Source: Mycolicibacterium septicum DSM 44393 (lineage in GTDB: Bacteria; Actinomycetota; Actinomycetes; Mycobacteriales; Mycobacteriaceae). From it: a DNA stretch of 41,772 nt. The first letter of the stretch is position 1; every line of letters begins with the position of its first letter. The notes under the pieces were generated by a model. It did not search any database and was not told where the DNA came from. It saw only the letters and a list, made by a program, of their open reading frames with translations. Location: assembly GCF_000455325.1 (NCBI RefSeq), contig NZ_HG322953.1:528035-569806 (forward strand). Reading direction: 5' to 3'. Below, piece after piece: positions 16,546 to 25,073 of this stretch. Made by a program: the position numbers and the translations under genes.

Positions 16546-18150
16546 TCAGAGGTGAGTGGGAGCGAACATCTTCAGCACTGCGGGCAGGACGACCACGGCC
16601 GGACCCTCGGTGCCGAATGTGGCGGCCACGATCTCTCCGATGTTGTCGGGCGTGGCGGTGTGCGCGGGGATCCCGAAACTGGCTGCGAGTCGGGCGAAGT
16701 CGGGGCGGGCCAGTTCGGTGGCGGTCGCGGTGCCGAACTCGGCGGTCATGTACTCGCGAAGGATGCCGTAGCCACCGTCGTCGACGATCAGCCAGGTGAT
16801 GTTGGCGTCGTGCTGACGGGCGGTGGCCAGTTCGGCGATCGAGTACATGCCCCCGCCGTCACCGGACACCGCGAAGGTACGCCGGCCGGTGGCGATCGCC
16901 GCGGCGAGCGCGGCCGGAAACGCGAAACCCAAACCGCCTGCGCCCTGGGCGGAATGGAACCCACCGTCTTGCGGGTCCCACACCGACCAGGCCCAGTAGC
17001 CGGCAATCGTCATGTCCCAGAAGGTGTGGGTGCCCGAGGGCACCGCGGCGCGGAGGTCGGCCATCAGCTGCAGTTCGGTGGACACGTCCTGACCGGCAAG
17101 CCGGTCCTGCACAGCCTTTCGCAAGTCGGCCGCCCGGGCGGTGCCCGCGGCGTTGTCGCGCGATTCGACCAGATCGGCCAGCGCGCGCATGGCCTGCGCG
17201 GCGTCCGCGTGGATGGCCAGGGCGGGGTGGTTGGCCTCCAGCACGCGCGCCTCGGCGTCGATGTGGATGAGCCGGCCCCGCGGCGCGAAGGTGAAGTAGT
17301 TGCTGGTGACCTCACCCATCGCGGTGCCGACGGCCACCAGGACGTCAGCATTCTCCAGCATCTCGGTGGTGTAGCGGTCCTCGATCCACGAGGCGGCCGA
17401 CAGCGGGTGGTCGAAGGCGATGGCGCCCTTGCCGCCGACCGTGGAAACCACGGGGGCGCCCAGCTTTTCGGCCAGTGCCACCAACGCGTCCGGGCCGCCG
17501 GGGGAGCGACGTACGCCACCGCCGGCCAAGATGACCGGCCGCTGCGCGGAGTTCAGCAGTGCCGCGGCTTCCCGGATCAACTCGGACCGTGGGGCACGGT
17601 GCGTCGGCGTCACATCGAGTTCGGCCACCGGCGGCACCGTCGTCGGCTCCAGCAGGACGTCCTGCGGGATCTCCACCCAGGTCGGCCCGGCCGGCGCCGA
17701 GCGTGCCAACGTGTAGGCGTCGGCGATCAGGCTGGGGATCTCGGCGGCGTGGCGCACGGTGGCAACGCTTTTGGTGACGTTGACCGCGCTGGCCTTCTGA
17801 TCATCGAGCTGGTGCAGCATGCCGCGGCGCAGGCCCATGCCCGATCGCGGTACCTGGCTGGCGATCACCAGCACCGGCACGCCGGTGGCGTAGGCCTCCT
17901 GCAGCGCGCCCAGCGCGGTCAACGCACCGGGACCGGTGGACAGGAACAGCACGCCGACCTCGTCGGTGACCCTGCTGTAGCCGTCGGCGCCGAACGCGGA
18001 GTTGTTCTCCACCCGCGAGCTGACGAACGTCAGGTCACTGCGCCGGATGGCGTCGAACAGGCCCAGCGCGTTCTGGCCGGGGATACCGAACACATGCGAG
18101 ACGCCCAGCGCGGTAAGGGTTTCGACGACGAGGTCGCCGCCGTTACGCAT
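16546..18150 (-). CDS. Thiamine-diphosphate-dependent enzyme, acetolactate-synthase-like; possible 2-oxo-acid decarboxylase
   Basis: From the ATG at 18150 the protein has 534 residues and the three-domain ThDP fold. The catalytic glutamate is Glu48 (RVENNSAFGADGYSR), the middle domain has PVILAGGGVRRS, and the ThDP/Mg motif begins GDGGG near residue 430 and ends DDGGYG near 455, where most relatives have Asn. It is not obviously a true acetolactate synthase: no regulatory subunit or ilv genes are nearby. Its start overlaps the end of the ureohydrolase gene by eight bases. In Pseudomonas the ThDP enzyme AruI decarboxylates 2-ketoarginine to 4-guanidinobutyraldehyde, upstream of guanidinobutyrase. 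The pairing here makes a similar role attractive but unproven. Confidence 0.8.
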   Translation of the reverse strand: MRNGGDLVVETLTALGVSHVFGIPGQNALGLFDAIRRSDLTFVSSRVENNSAFGADGYSRVTDEVGVLFLSTGPGALTALGALQEAYATGVPVLVIASQVPRSGMGLRRGMLHQLDDQKASAVNVTKSVATVRHAAEIPSLIADAYTLARSAPAGPTWVEIPQDVLLEPTTVPPVAELDVTPTHRAPRSELIREAAALLNSAQRPVILAGGGVRRSPGGPDALVALAEKLGAPVVSTVGGKGAIAFDHPLSAASWIEDRYTTEMLENADVLVAVGTAMGEVTSNYFTFAPRGRLIHIDAEARVLEANHPALAIHADAAQAMRALADLVESRDNAAGTARAADLRKAVQDRLAGQDVSTELQLMADLRAAVPSGTHTFWDMTIAGYWAWSVWDPQDGGFHSAQGAGGLGFAFPAALAAAIATGRRTFAVSGDGGGMYSIAELATARQHDANITWLIVDDGGYGILREYMTAEFGTATATELARPDFARLAASFGIPAHTATPDNIGEIVAATFGTEGPAVVVLPAVLKMFAPTHL

Positions 18151-19090
18151 CGGGCCCCAAGGCCAGCAGGGACACCAGGTCGTAGGCGACGTGGGATGCG
18201 GCGACACCGGTGATCTCGGCGTGGTCGTAGGCCGGGGCGACCTCGACGACGTCGGCGCCCACCAGGTTCAGCCCGCGGAACCCGCGCAGGATCTCCAGCA
18301 GCTCGCGGCTGGTCATGCCGCCGGCCTCGGGGGTGCCGGTGCCGGGGGCGTGGGCCGGGTCGAGCACGTCGATGTCGATCGACACGTAGACGGGCCGGTT
18401 CCCGAGCCGCTGCCGGAGTTTGTCGACAACCTCGCGCACGCCTTGGTAGTACACGTCGGACGAGGTGACGATGCCGAACCCGAAGCGGCGGTCGTCCTCG
18501 AGATCCTTCTTTCCGTACAGCGGCCCGCGGGTGCCGACGTGCGACAGTGCCTCGGTGTCGAGGATGCCTTCTTCGACGGCGCGGCGGAACGGTGTGCCGT
18601 GGGTGTACTCGGCGCCGAAGTAGGTGTCCCAGGTGTCCAGGTGGGCATCGAAGTGCACCAGCGCGACGGGGCCGTGCTTGGCGGCGGCCGCGCGCAGCAA
18701 GGGCAGCGCGATGGTGTGGTCACCGCCGATGGTCACGAGTTTGGTGCCGTCGGATGTGAGGTCGCGGGCCGCGCCCTCGATGGTCTCGATGGCCTCGTGA
18801 ATGTTGAAGGGGTTCACCGCGATATCGCCGGCATCGGCGACCTGGATGAGCTCGAACGGGGACACGTCCATCGCTGGGTTGTAGGGGCGCAGCAGGCGTG
18901 AGGACTCGCGCACGTGGGTCGGGCCGAACCGGGCGCCCGGCCGGTAGGAGACACCGGAATCGAAGGGCACCCCGGCCACGACGACATCGGCCTTGGTCAC
19001 CTGGTCGAGACGGGGCAGGCGGGCGAAGGTGGCCGGGCCGGCGAAGCGCGGGATCTTCGATGCGTCGACGGGGCCGATCGGGGCGGTCAT
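18143..19090 (-). CDS. Agmatinase/guanidinobutyrase-type ureohydrolase
   Basis: The 315-residue enzyme of the arginase/agmatinase family has its binuclear metal site intact: GGDHT, HFDAHLD and SIDIDVLDPAHAPGTGTPE. It removes urea from a guanidino compound. N-terminal features (IPRFAGPATFARLPR, GVPFDSGVSYRPGARFGP, RPYNPA, QVADAGDIAVNPFN) resemble guanidinobutyrase and guanidinopropionase more than E. coli SpeB, which suggests a carboxylated guanidino substrate. The start at 19090 has AGAGGAAG upstream and gives the normal family length; an in-frame ATG at 19207 would add a non-conserved leader. It is first in an operon with the ThDP enzyme and the symporter, and divergent from the Lrp-type regulator. 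Confidence 0.85.
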   Translation of the reverse strand: MTAPIGPVDASKIPRFAGPATFARLPRLDQVTKADVVVAGVPFDSGVSYRPGARFGPTHVRESSRLLRPYNPAMDVSPFELIQVADAGDIAVNPFNIHEAIETIEGAARDLTSDGTKLVTIGGDHTIALPLLRAAAAKHGPVALVHFDAHLDTWDTYFGAEYTHGTPFRRAVEEGILDTEALSHVGTRGPLYGKKDLEDDRRFGFGIVTSSDVYYQGVREVVDKLRQRLGNRPVYVSIDIDVLDPAHAPGTGTPEAGGMTSRELLEILRGFRGLNLVGADVVEVAPAYDHAEITGVAASHVAYDLVSLLALGPDA

Positions 19091-19360
19091 GCTGTCACTT
19101 CCTCTGCGGTTGGGCGCGTTCAGGTCTGTCGTCACTCGCGGCGATGACGCATTGCCCGAAGTGAATGTGATGTGCGTTACGGTAAACCCGCAGATCACAG
19201 CGTGCAATCGATTCGATCGTGACTATTGCGTCGATAGTTTTGATATGCCTGCAGTGCGCGTCATTAAGATCAGAAGGAGCGTCTTCTGAGCGCTTCAGCG
19301 ATCTTTTTGCCGGTAGATTTGTGAGGAAAATTCTTCGACGGAATTTCAGGCGGTGCCCCG
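19091..19360. promoter_or_regulatory. Divergent control region between the guanidino operon and the Lrp-type regulator
   Basis: This 270-base gap is clearly more AT-rich than its flanks between about 19190 and 19345. It holds an inverted repeat GCAAT (19204-19208) / ATTGC (19225-19229) spaced 16 bases apart, and several short A/T-tracts, as expected of Lrp/AsnC binding regions that wrap DNA. No convincing -35/-10 pair could be fixed for either gene. Confidence 0.4.
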
Positions 19361-20266
19361 ATGGACGAGGTGGACGAGGCGATCATCAGCCTGCTCGAAG
19401 GTGATGGGCGGCTGACTCACCGCGATATCGCCCAGCGCGTGGGCCTGTCGCGATCGGCGGCGGCGGCCCGGACCCAGCGCCTCATCGACGGCGGTCAGGT
19501 CGTGATCCGTGGAGTCGTGCATCCCGCGGTGCTCGGCCGTGGCGCCCTGGCCCATGTGAGCGTGATGGTCGACGGGCCGGTTGCGCCGATCGCGGCGAGT
19601 CTGGCCCAGCGCGTCGACGTCGCGTTCCTGTCGCTGACGAGCGGTGCGTACGGGTTGATCGCCGAGGTGCGGGTCGGGTCGATCCGAGACATCGACGCTG
19701 TGATCGCGGAGTTGCGCGCGATGGCGGACGTCGTGGGTGTCGACACCCTCACCTACGTCGAGGTACTGCGCGACGTCGTCGGCCCGGTCGGTGACGTCAG
19801 CGTCGAGGTCGACGATCTGGACCTGGCCCTGCTGCGCGCGCTGCAGGACGACGGACGGGCCTCGTATGTGGATCTTGCCGAGACGGTGGGACTTTCACCC
19901 GCGGGAGCGCGACGGCGGGTGGTGCGGTTGGTCGAGTCGCAGGTGGTGCGCATCGGTGCCGTGGTCCGGCACTCCGGGCAGGACCGTCAGAGTGCGCTGG
20001 GCCTCGGTATCCGGCTGACCGGAGCGGGGGACGAGGTGGTGTCGGCACTTCGGGGCATGCGGTCGGTCATCTTCGTGGCTCGCACGCTCGGCCGGTTCGA
20101 CCTGCTGGCCACGGTGCGGGCGTTTTCGGCCGCGCAGTTGGTCGAGATCCTCGACGCCATCCGGGCGCTGCCCGGGGTCGGCGTCGTCGACAGCTGGGTC
20201 CACCTGGACGTGGTCAAGGAGAGTTACGCCTCCGGTTTGGAGGTGCTGGAATCGGGGCCCGGGTAA
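19361..20266 (+). CDS. Double-length Lrp/AsnC-family transcriptional regulator
   Basis: The 301-residue protein consists of two Lrp/AsnC units in tandem. Unit one (about 1-145) has a helix-turn-helix LTHRDIAQRVGLSRSAAAAR and a RAM ligand-binding domain; unit two (about 150-301) repeats this with ASYVDLAETVGLSPAGARRR and a second RAM domain. Usual Lrp proteins are 150-160 residues, so one chain here equals a covalent dimer. Lrp/AsnC proteins sense amino acids or related metabolites. Divergent placement next to the ureohydrolase operon points to local control of that operon. The ATG at 19361 has no strong Shine-Dalgarno; GTG at 19371 is out of frame. Confidence 0.87.
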   Translation: MDEVDEAIISLLEGDGRLTHRDIAQRVGLSRSAAAARTQRLIDGGQVVIRGVVHPAVLGRGALAHVSVMVDGPVAPIAASLAQRVDVAFLSLTSGAYGLIAEVRVGSIRDIDAVIAELRAMADVVGVDTLTYVEVLRDVVGPVGDVSVEVDDLDLALLRALQDDGRASYVDLAETVGLSPAGARRRVVRLVESQVVRIGAVVRHSGQDRQSALGLGIRLTGAGDEVVSALRGMRSVIFVARTLGRFDLLATVRAFSAAQLVEILDAIRALPGVGVVDSWVHLDVVKESYASGLEVLESGPG

Positions 20267-20282
20267 TCGCACGACGGCGCCC

Positions 20283-21116
20283 GTGTTGATGGATACTGCC
20301 GGTGTGTCTGCCGATGTGCTCAGTGAGTTGACGGGCCTGGTCGCGGTATCGCCGCCGCGGCTGGCCGATATCAATGCCGCGGTGCGTGAAGTGTGTGCCT
20401 CGACGCTGGGGCTGCCGCCCCTGCCTGCCGAGACCCGCGGCGGCGCCGTCGACCCGCTGGTGACCGAGTTCGCCGAGCAGTTCAGCATCGACGTCACGGG
20501 CATCAACACCGCGCAGCGGGCCGCGTTCGCCGATCTTCTCGGGCGGGACGTGTTCACGGTGACGACGCTGATCTATGTGGCCGACTTCGTGCCGCGGATG
20601 CGTGCCGGGCTGTCCGCCCTGGGCGTGGCCTGGCCCACCGGCCCCGTCGTCTGGGACCACGACACCAACCCGGCGGACCATGTGCTGGACACCTTCGTCC
20701 CCGCCGTCGGCCGGCTGCGTGACCTGGACCCGGTGACCTCCGAGATCGTGCGGCTGCGCGGGGCGCGCCAGCACAACTGCCGGCTGTGCAAGTCGCTGCG
20801 GGAGGCCGCAGCACTGGAGGCCGGCGCTACCGAGTCCGACTATGACGGCATCGACGACTTCGAGAACTCCGAGCTGTCCGATCGCCACAAGGCCGCGCTG
20901 CGCTATGTCGACGCGCTCATCTGGACCCCGGCCCAGGTGTCCGGCGACGAACTACGTCAACACTTTTCGCTGGAAGAGGCGGTCGAGCTGACCCTCGACG
21001 TCATGCGCAACGCGTGCAACAAGGTGGCCGTCGCACTGGGCGCCGACGCGGCGCGCATCGACGAGGGCACCGAAGAGTACCGGCTCGGCGCCGACGGGCA
21101 GCCGATCTACAGTTAA
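20283..21116 (+). CDS. Carboxymuconolactone-decarboxylase / AhpD-like protein
   Basis: The 277-residue all-alpha protein has a CxxC motif in HNCRLCKS (Cys166, Cys169), the hallmark of AhpD-like proteins that carry peroxidase-linked redox activity, followed by DRHKAALRYVD and MRNACNKVAVALG. It may be a thiol-based reductase; its partner is unknown. It lies 16 bases after the Lrp-type gene in the same direction and could be co-transcribed. The start is GTG at 20283 or ATG at 20289; neither has an obvious ribosome-binding site. Its last four bases overlap the convergent lipoprotein gene. Confidence 0.75.
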   Translation: MLMDTAGVSADVLSELTGLVAVSPPRLADINAAVREVCASTLGLPPLPAETRGGAVDPLVTEFAEQFSIDVTGINTAQRAAFADLLGRDVFTVTTLIYVADFVPRMRAGLSALGVAWPTGPVVWDHDTNPADHVLDTFVPAVGRLRDLDPVTSEIVRLRGARQHNCRLCKSLREAAALEAGATESDYDGIDDFENSELSDRHKAALRYVDALIWTPAQVSGDELRQHFSLEEAVELTLDVMRNACNKVAVALGADAARIDEGTEEYRLGADGQPIYS

Positions 21117-22312
21117 CCCAGGTTCAAACCGGTGTAGACCTGGTCGAGCACGGTGGGCAGCAGCGCGTTGGCCGTGGTCTTACCCTCCGGGGACAGCGTC
21201 AGGTTCGTCCAGATCACCAGCGCCACATCGTTATCCGGGTCGAACCCGATGAACGAGTTGAACCCGGGAAGTTCGCCGCCGTGGTAGTACATCGCCGCGT
21301 GCGGCCCGAACCGCTGATAGCTGATGCCGTAGCCGTACTGCTGGCCGTCGGGGTGGTCCGGATCCTCGGGGCGCAGGCTCTCGCGCCATCGCTGGGTGAA
21401 CTGGTCGTCGAAGACCGTGCCGGTGACGAGTGCCCGGATCCAGATGGCCAGGTCGTCGGCGGTGGAGATGGCACCGCCGGCGGCGGTGGCATAGGACGGA
21501 TTCTGAAGGGTGTAATCGATCGGCTGCAGCGTCCCGGCTTGCGCCGCGGCCACCAGATCCGCCGGATAGGGCTCATCGACCAACGCGTACAACGTCTTTC
21601 CGTACATGTAGCCGTGCGAGTAGGGCTCGGGCATCGAGGTGTCGCCGGCGGCAGGCAGTGTGGTGTCGTGCATCCCGAGCGGGCCGAACAAGCGGCGGTC
21701 GAACTGCTCGGCCAGGGGGCTGGCGCCGGCCTTTTCTGCCGCCAGGCCCAGCAGCGCGTAGTTGGTGTTGCAGTACTCATAGGTGGTGCCGGGCGGCGCA
21801 TTCGGTGGATGGGCGAACGCGATGGCCAGCACCTGTGCCGGGGTCCAGGGCCCGGCCGGGTCGGCGTCGAGTTGGGCCGACAGTTGCGGGGCGAACGTGT
21901 AGCAGTACAGCCCGCTACGCATCGTCAGCAGATCGGCCAGCGTGATGGCGTTGCCGTTGGGTACGTCGAGGACGTAATCCGAGATCGGATCGTCCAGCGT
22001 GAGCTTCCCGTCTTGGGCCAGCAGCAGGATCAGCGCGGCCGTCATGGTCTTGGTATTGGAAGCGATCCGGAAGTGGGTATCGGGTTGTGGGGGTGAGGTC
22101 GTGCCCAGTTCGGTGGTGCCGGTCTTGGCGGTGAACGTGCCCTGCGGGGTTTGCAGCAGAGCCAGTGCTCCCGGCACGCGCAGTGCGGTGGCGGCGTTCT
22201 CCACGACCGTCTGAAAGTTGGCCGCGTCGATTGTTTTGAGGGCGGGCGGCGCCGGCGCTGAACAGCTCACGAGGGCCAGTGCTGTTGCGACGACGAGGCG
22301 CGACGCCTTCAT
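21113..22312 (-). CDS. Serine beta-lactamase-like lipoprotein (class C / DD-peptidase fold)
   Basis: The 399-residue protein has a lipoprotein signal (LALVSC, Cys17). The class C beta-lactamase/D-Ala-D-Ala peptidase motifs follow: Ser85-x-x-Lys88 (SNTK), YCN (Y-x-N) and HGG near the C-terminus in place of KTG. Such proteins in mycobacteria act as esterases, peptidases or weak beta-lactamases at the cell surface. The actual substrate is not visible. No strong Shine-Dalgarno precedes the ATG. Confidence 0.82.
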   Translation of the reverse strand: MKASRLVVATALALVSCSAPAPPALKTIDAANFQTVVENAATALRVPGALALLQTPQGTFTAKTGTTELGTTSPPQPDTHFRIASNTKTMTAALILLLAQDGKLTLDDPISDYVLDVPNGNAITLADLLTMRSGLYCYTFAPQLSAQLDADPAGPWTPAQVLAIAFAHPPNAPPGTTYEYCNTNYALLGLAAEKAGASPLAEQFDRRLFGPLGMHDTTLPAAGDTSMPEPYSHGYMYGKTLYALVDEPYPADLVAAAQAGTLQPIDYTLQNPSYATAAGGAISTADDLAIWIRALVTGTVFDDQFTQRWRESLRPEDPDHPDGQQYGYGISYQRFGPHAAMYYHGGELPGFNSFIGFDPDNDVALVIWTNLTLSPEGKTTANALLPTVLDQVYTGLNLG

Positions 22313-22342
22313 GGCTTCATGGTCCCGCGCCGGGGTCCGGTG

Positions 22343-23374
22343 CTACACCGTTTTCGATGCCAACAGTCCTAGAACACCGTCGACTTCGGCTTCGGTGGTC
22401 GCCCACGAACAGACGAACCGCACGGTGGGCTGCAGGGGGTCGGGCCGATGGACGGCGTAGCCGGACGCGACCGCGGCGTAGGCGGTGGGGTCGAGGTCGA
22501 CGAATATCTCGTTGGCTTCCGTGGGGGAGGACAGCCTCAGGCCGAGTGCCTGCAAGCCCGCGCTGAGCCGGGCGGCCATCCGGTTGGCGTGCGCCGCCGT
22601 CTGCAGCCACAGCCCGTCGTGCAGTATCGCCTCGAACTGGGCCGCGATGAAACGCTGCTTGCTGGCGAGCTGACCAATCTGCTTCTGCACGAAGTGGATT
22701 CCGTCGAACAGCTCAGGGCGGCGGACCAGGATCGCGTCGCCCATCAACATACCGTTCTTGGTGCCGCCGACGGTGACGATGTCGGCGTCGGCGATGGCAG
22801 CCGGCGCAGAGATGTCCAGCGCGGCAATCGCATTGCCGAGGCGGGAGCCGTCGATGTGGACCAGCAGGTCCAGATCGTGGGCGTGGTCGATGAAGTCCTT
22901 GATGGCCTGCGGGGTCCAGACGCGGCCGTTCTCGGTGGACTGGGTGATGGTGACGATGCGCGGCTGCGAGTGGTGCACCGGCCCGCGGCGCGCCACCTGG
23001 CTGTCGAGCAGGGCCGGGTCGATCAGACCGTTGTCACTGGGCAGCTTCGTCACCGGAGCGCCGGACAGTCGGACCGGGCCGCCGGCTTCGTCGACCAGCG
23101 AGTGCGCGATATCGCTGCACAGGATCTCCTGCCACGGCCGCACTGCGGAGGCCAGCGCGATGATGTTGGCCGCCGTGCCGGTGAGCGCGAACAGCACCTC
23201 GGCGCCGGGGGAGTCAAACGCAATCTTGATGGCCTCGGCCGCACGCCGGGTGACGGGATCGTTCCCGTAGGACGCGACGGCGCCGTCGTTGGCCGCGACG
23301 ATCGCGTCGATCACCTTCGGGTGTGCGGGCGCGGCATTGTCCGAGGCAAACGCATGAGAAGGCACGTCCGCCAT
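22343..23374 (-). CDS. Low-specificity L-threonine aldolase
   Basis: The 343-residue PLP enzyme of the threonine-aldolase family opens with FASDNAAPAHPKV. Later it has HIDGSRLGNA and the PLP lysine Lys206 in VGGTKNGM. It cleaves threonine or allo-threonine to glycine and acetaldehyde and acts on related beta-hydroxy amino acids. The ATG at 23374 has GGTGGG upstream and gives the family's normal length; the frame continues to 23845 but that part is antisense to the membrane-protein gene. It lies 17 bases after that gene and is probably co-transcribed with it. Confidence 0.85.
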   Translation of the reverse strand: MADVPSHAFASDNAAPAHPKVIDAIVAANDGAVASYGNDPVTRRAAEAIKIAFDSPGAEVLFALTGTAANIIALASAVRPWQEILCSDIAHSLVDEAGGPVRLSGAPVTKLPSDNGLIDPALLDSQVARRGPVHHSQPRIVTITQSTENGRVWTPQAIKDFIDHAHDLDLLVHIDGSRLGNAIAALDISAPAAIADADIVTVGGTKNGMLMGDAILVRRPELFDGIHFVQKQIGQLASKQRFIAAQFEAILHDGLWLQTAAHANRMAARLSAGLQALGLRLSSPTEANEIFVDLDPTAYAAVASGYAVHRPDPLQPTVRFVCSWATTEAEVDGVLGLLASKTV

Positions 23375-23391
23375 GATCCCACCGACGAGCG

Positions 23392-23772
23392 CTACTTCGA
23401 GGCGACCTTCTTCTTGACGAACAGCGCCGGCAACACGACCGTGGCCACGGCCGTGACCAGCCAGACCACCACGGTGGCGGCGATCCAGGAGCCGATGCCG
23501 CGGATGCTCAGGCCGTGGGTCAGCACCGAGGCCAGGATCAGCGCGACCAGCGTGGAGACCAGCCCGATGCCGCCCAGGAATGCCGAGGCGTAGCGGCTGG
23601 CCATCTTGAGCAAGAACGGCGACAGGATCGCCTGTGCGACGGCGAAGATCACCACCGCGGTGACGAAGCCCCATGCCGACACCGAGACCCCGGGGACCAG
23701 CCACGCGGCAACGAGCAAGCCGATGGCCGACGAGCCCAGGAAGATCGCGATGCGCAGCAGAAAGCGGATCAT
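23392..23772 (-). CDS. Small membrane protein, phage-holin-4_2 (YvlD-like) family
   Basis: The 126-residue protein has four hydrophobic helices, with SSAIGLLVAAWLVPGV and the motif AQAILSPFL typical of the YvlD/'phage holin 4_2' family. Despite the name these are chromosomal membrane proteins of unknown function; no prophage genes are present. It ends in a basic tail (VKKKVASK). TACGCT at 23779-23784 lies six bases before the ATG, suggesting a leaderless mRNA that continues into the aldolase gene. Confidence 0.8.
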   Translation of the reverse strand: MIRFLLRIAIFLGSSAIGLLVAAWLVPGVSVSAWGFVTAVVIFAVAQAILSPFLLKMASRYASAFLGGIGLVSTLVALILASVLTHGLSIRGIGSWIAATVVVWLVTAVATVVLPALFVKKKVASK

Positions 23773-23866
23773 GGGGTGAGCGTAGCCGCGACAAGCCTGC
23801 CTGCGGCCCCTGATTGGCGTCTGTGCCTGCGGCGTGTGCGACCATATTGCCGCGCAGATGCGCTCG

Positions 23867-23940
23867 GGGGCGGTAGCTCAGTTGGTTAGAGCCGGGGACT
23901 CATAATCCCTTGGTCGCGGGTTCGAGCCCCGCCCGCCCCA
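23867..23940 (+). tRNA. tRNA-Met (anticodon CAT)
   Basis: A complete 74-base cloverleaf is present. The acceptor stem GGGGCGG (23867-23873) pairs with CCGCCCC (23933-23939), with discriminator A at 23940. The D stem is GCTC/GAGC. The anticodon stem GGGGA/TCCCT has one G-T pair, with loop CTCATAA and anticodon CAT at 23901-23903. The T stem GCGGG/CCCGC carries TTCGAGC. CCA is not encoded. A CAT anticodon could also mean an initiator or an Ile2 tRNA; the A-T pair closing the anticodon loop argues against the initiator. Confidence 0.95.
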
Positions 23941-24117
23941 CTTAATAGCCTGTTCCACCTCGCGGTTGGTGGTGTTTCGATAACGGTTTCGGAAAGTCTT
24001 TGACGATTACGACAAATGTTCTGCGGTAAGTACGCTTTCGCTGTTTCCCTGGATTTATCCATTACGGGTCGACACCACCCTGGCTCGATGTGGCGGCGCA
24101 GAAATGGGGGAACGAGA

Positions 24118-24825
24118 ATGCGCACAGCGACCACCGTGATCACCATTGCTGCTGCTTGCGCCCTTGCCGCAGGCTGCGGTCAGTCAACGGAACAAGCGGC
24201 CGAGAATACTCCGACCACGCCGATGATCACGTCGTTTCCTCCAACACCGCTCAGACAGAAAACGCTGCCCCGATTGTTGCTTGCGCCCGAACAGATCAAC
24301 GCGGCAATGGCCGCGGGGGGAATGGCCGTCACGGGTACCGACTCTCGAATGTCAGATGACAGCGGAACGATGGCGCCCCGTGAGTGCCTCGCGGTCGACG
24401 GCGCCGCGCAGGCGCCCGTGTATGCCGACAGTGGGTTCACCGACGAGCAAGAGGTGTCGCTGAGCGAGCCGGACGCCCTCGCTCACTATGCCAAGCAGGC
24501 TGTGGTTCGATTCGCCGACGCTGATCAGGCCAGGGCCTTCTACAACTCCTCGGTTCAACAATGGCCGGCGTGCAAGCACTACACCCACACGCAGACCGGC
24601 ACCCTGTGGGACGTGGGGCCCATCTCGACCGACGGCGGTGTACTGAGCACGGTCACCACCCAGTCCAACGCCCAGGCGGGCGGGTGGGCTTGCGGTAGGG
24701 CGTTGACCGCGAACAACAACATCGTGGTCGACGTCAATACCTGCAGCGCCAACCCTGCCGACTCGGCTGTCAAGATCGTCAAGCAGATTTCCGCACGGAT
24801 CGACGCACCGCCGATAATTTCGTAG
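24118..24825 (+). CDS. Lipoprotein with PknH-like extracellular sensor domain
   Basis: From the ATG at 24118 the protein has 235 residues. It has a lipoprotein signal ending in ALAAGC, a Thr/Pro-rich linker, and a globular domain with LLLAPEQINAAM, APRECL, VVRFADADQARAF, WPACKHYTH and GWACGRALTANNN. This pattern, including the paired cysteines, matches the PknH-like sensor domain found in several mycobacterial lipoproteins. It sits on the outer face of the membrane; the ligand is unknown. The start has GGGGGAACGAG upstream. Base composition is somewhat less GC-rich than its neighbours. Confidence 0.82.
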   Translation: MRTATTVITIAAACALAAGCGQSTEQAAENTPTTPMITSFPPTPLRQKTLPRLLLAPEQINAAMAAGGMAVTGTDSRMSDDSGTMAPRECLAVDGAAQAPVYADSGFTDEQEVSLSEPDALAHYAKQAVVRFADADQARAFYNSSVQQWPACKHYTHTQTGTLWDVGPISTDGGVLSTVTTQSNAQAGGWACGRALTANNNIVVDVNTCSANPADSAVKIVKQISARIDAPPIIS

Positions 24826-24870
24826 GCCTGCCCTCCGAGTCGGGCTCTGGTGTATCTGCTTACGAATGCT

Positions 24871-24936
24871 GTGGCGAGTGTGTAGGTTTCGTCGCCGATC
24901 CACGGCGATCGCCGAGTTAACCTACACACTCGCCAC
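24871..24936. repeat. 66-base REP-like palindrome between convergent genes
   Basis: GTGGCGAGTGTGTAGGTT (24871-24888) is repeated as a perfect reverse complement at 24919-24936. The 30-base centre contains a second stem, TCGCCG (24892-24897) / CGGCGA (24903-24908), with loop ATCCA. The element lies between the convergent lipoprotein gene and the DUF6131 gene, where it could serve as a two-way terminator. The 18 perfect pairs exceed an ordinary terminator and suggest a dispersed intergenic repeat. No second copy lies in this window. Confidence 0.7.
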
Positions 24937-25073
24937 CGGATTGGCTCCGACATATCCGGTCACCGTTCCGGAATGACTGCGTAACCGCAGATCGTGAAAT
25001 CTGTTGCTTATCGGCAGGTTACGGTCCAGGTGGAACGGGGCCGGGAGCCGTCACGCGGGCGTTCGCAAACCCG

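Noticed and set aside
23392..23772. Holin-like gene as a prophage remnant
   Set aside because: The family is a chromosomal membrane-protein family and no other phage gene is nearby.
23867..23940. tRNA-Met as an attachment site for an integrated element
   Set aside because: No repeat of the tRNA 3' end was found downstream in the window and there is no integrase gene.
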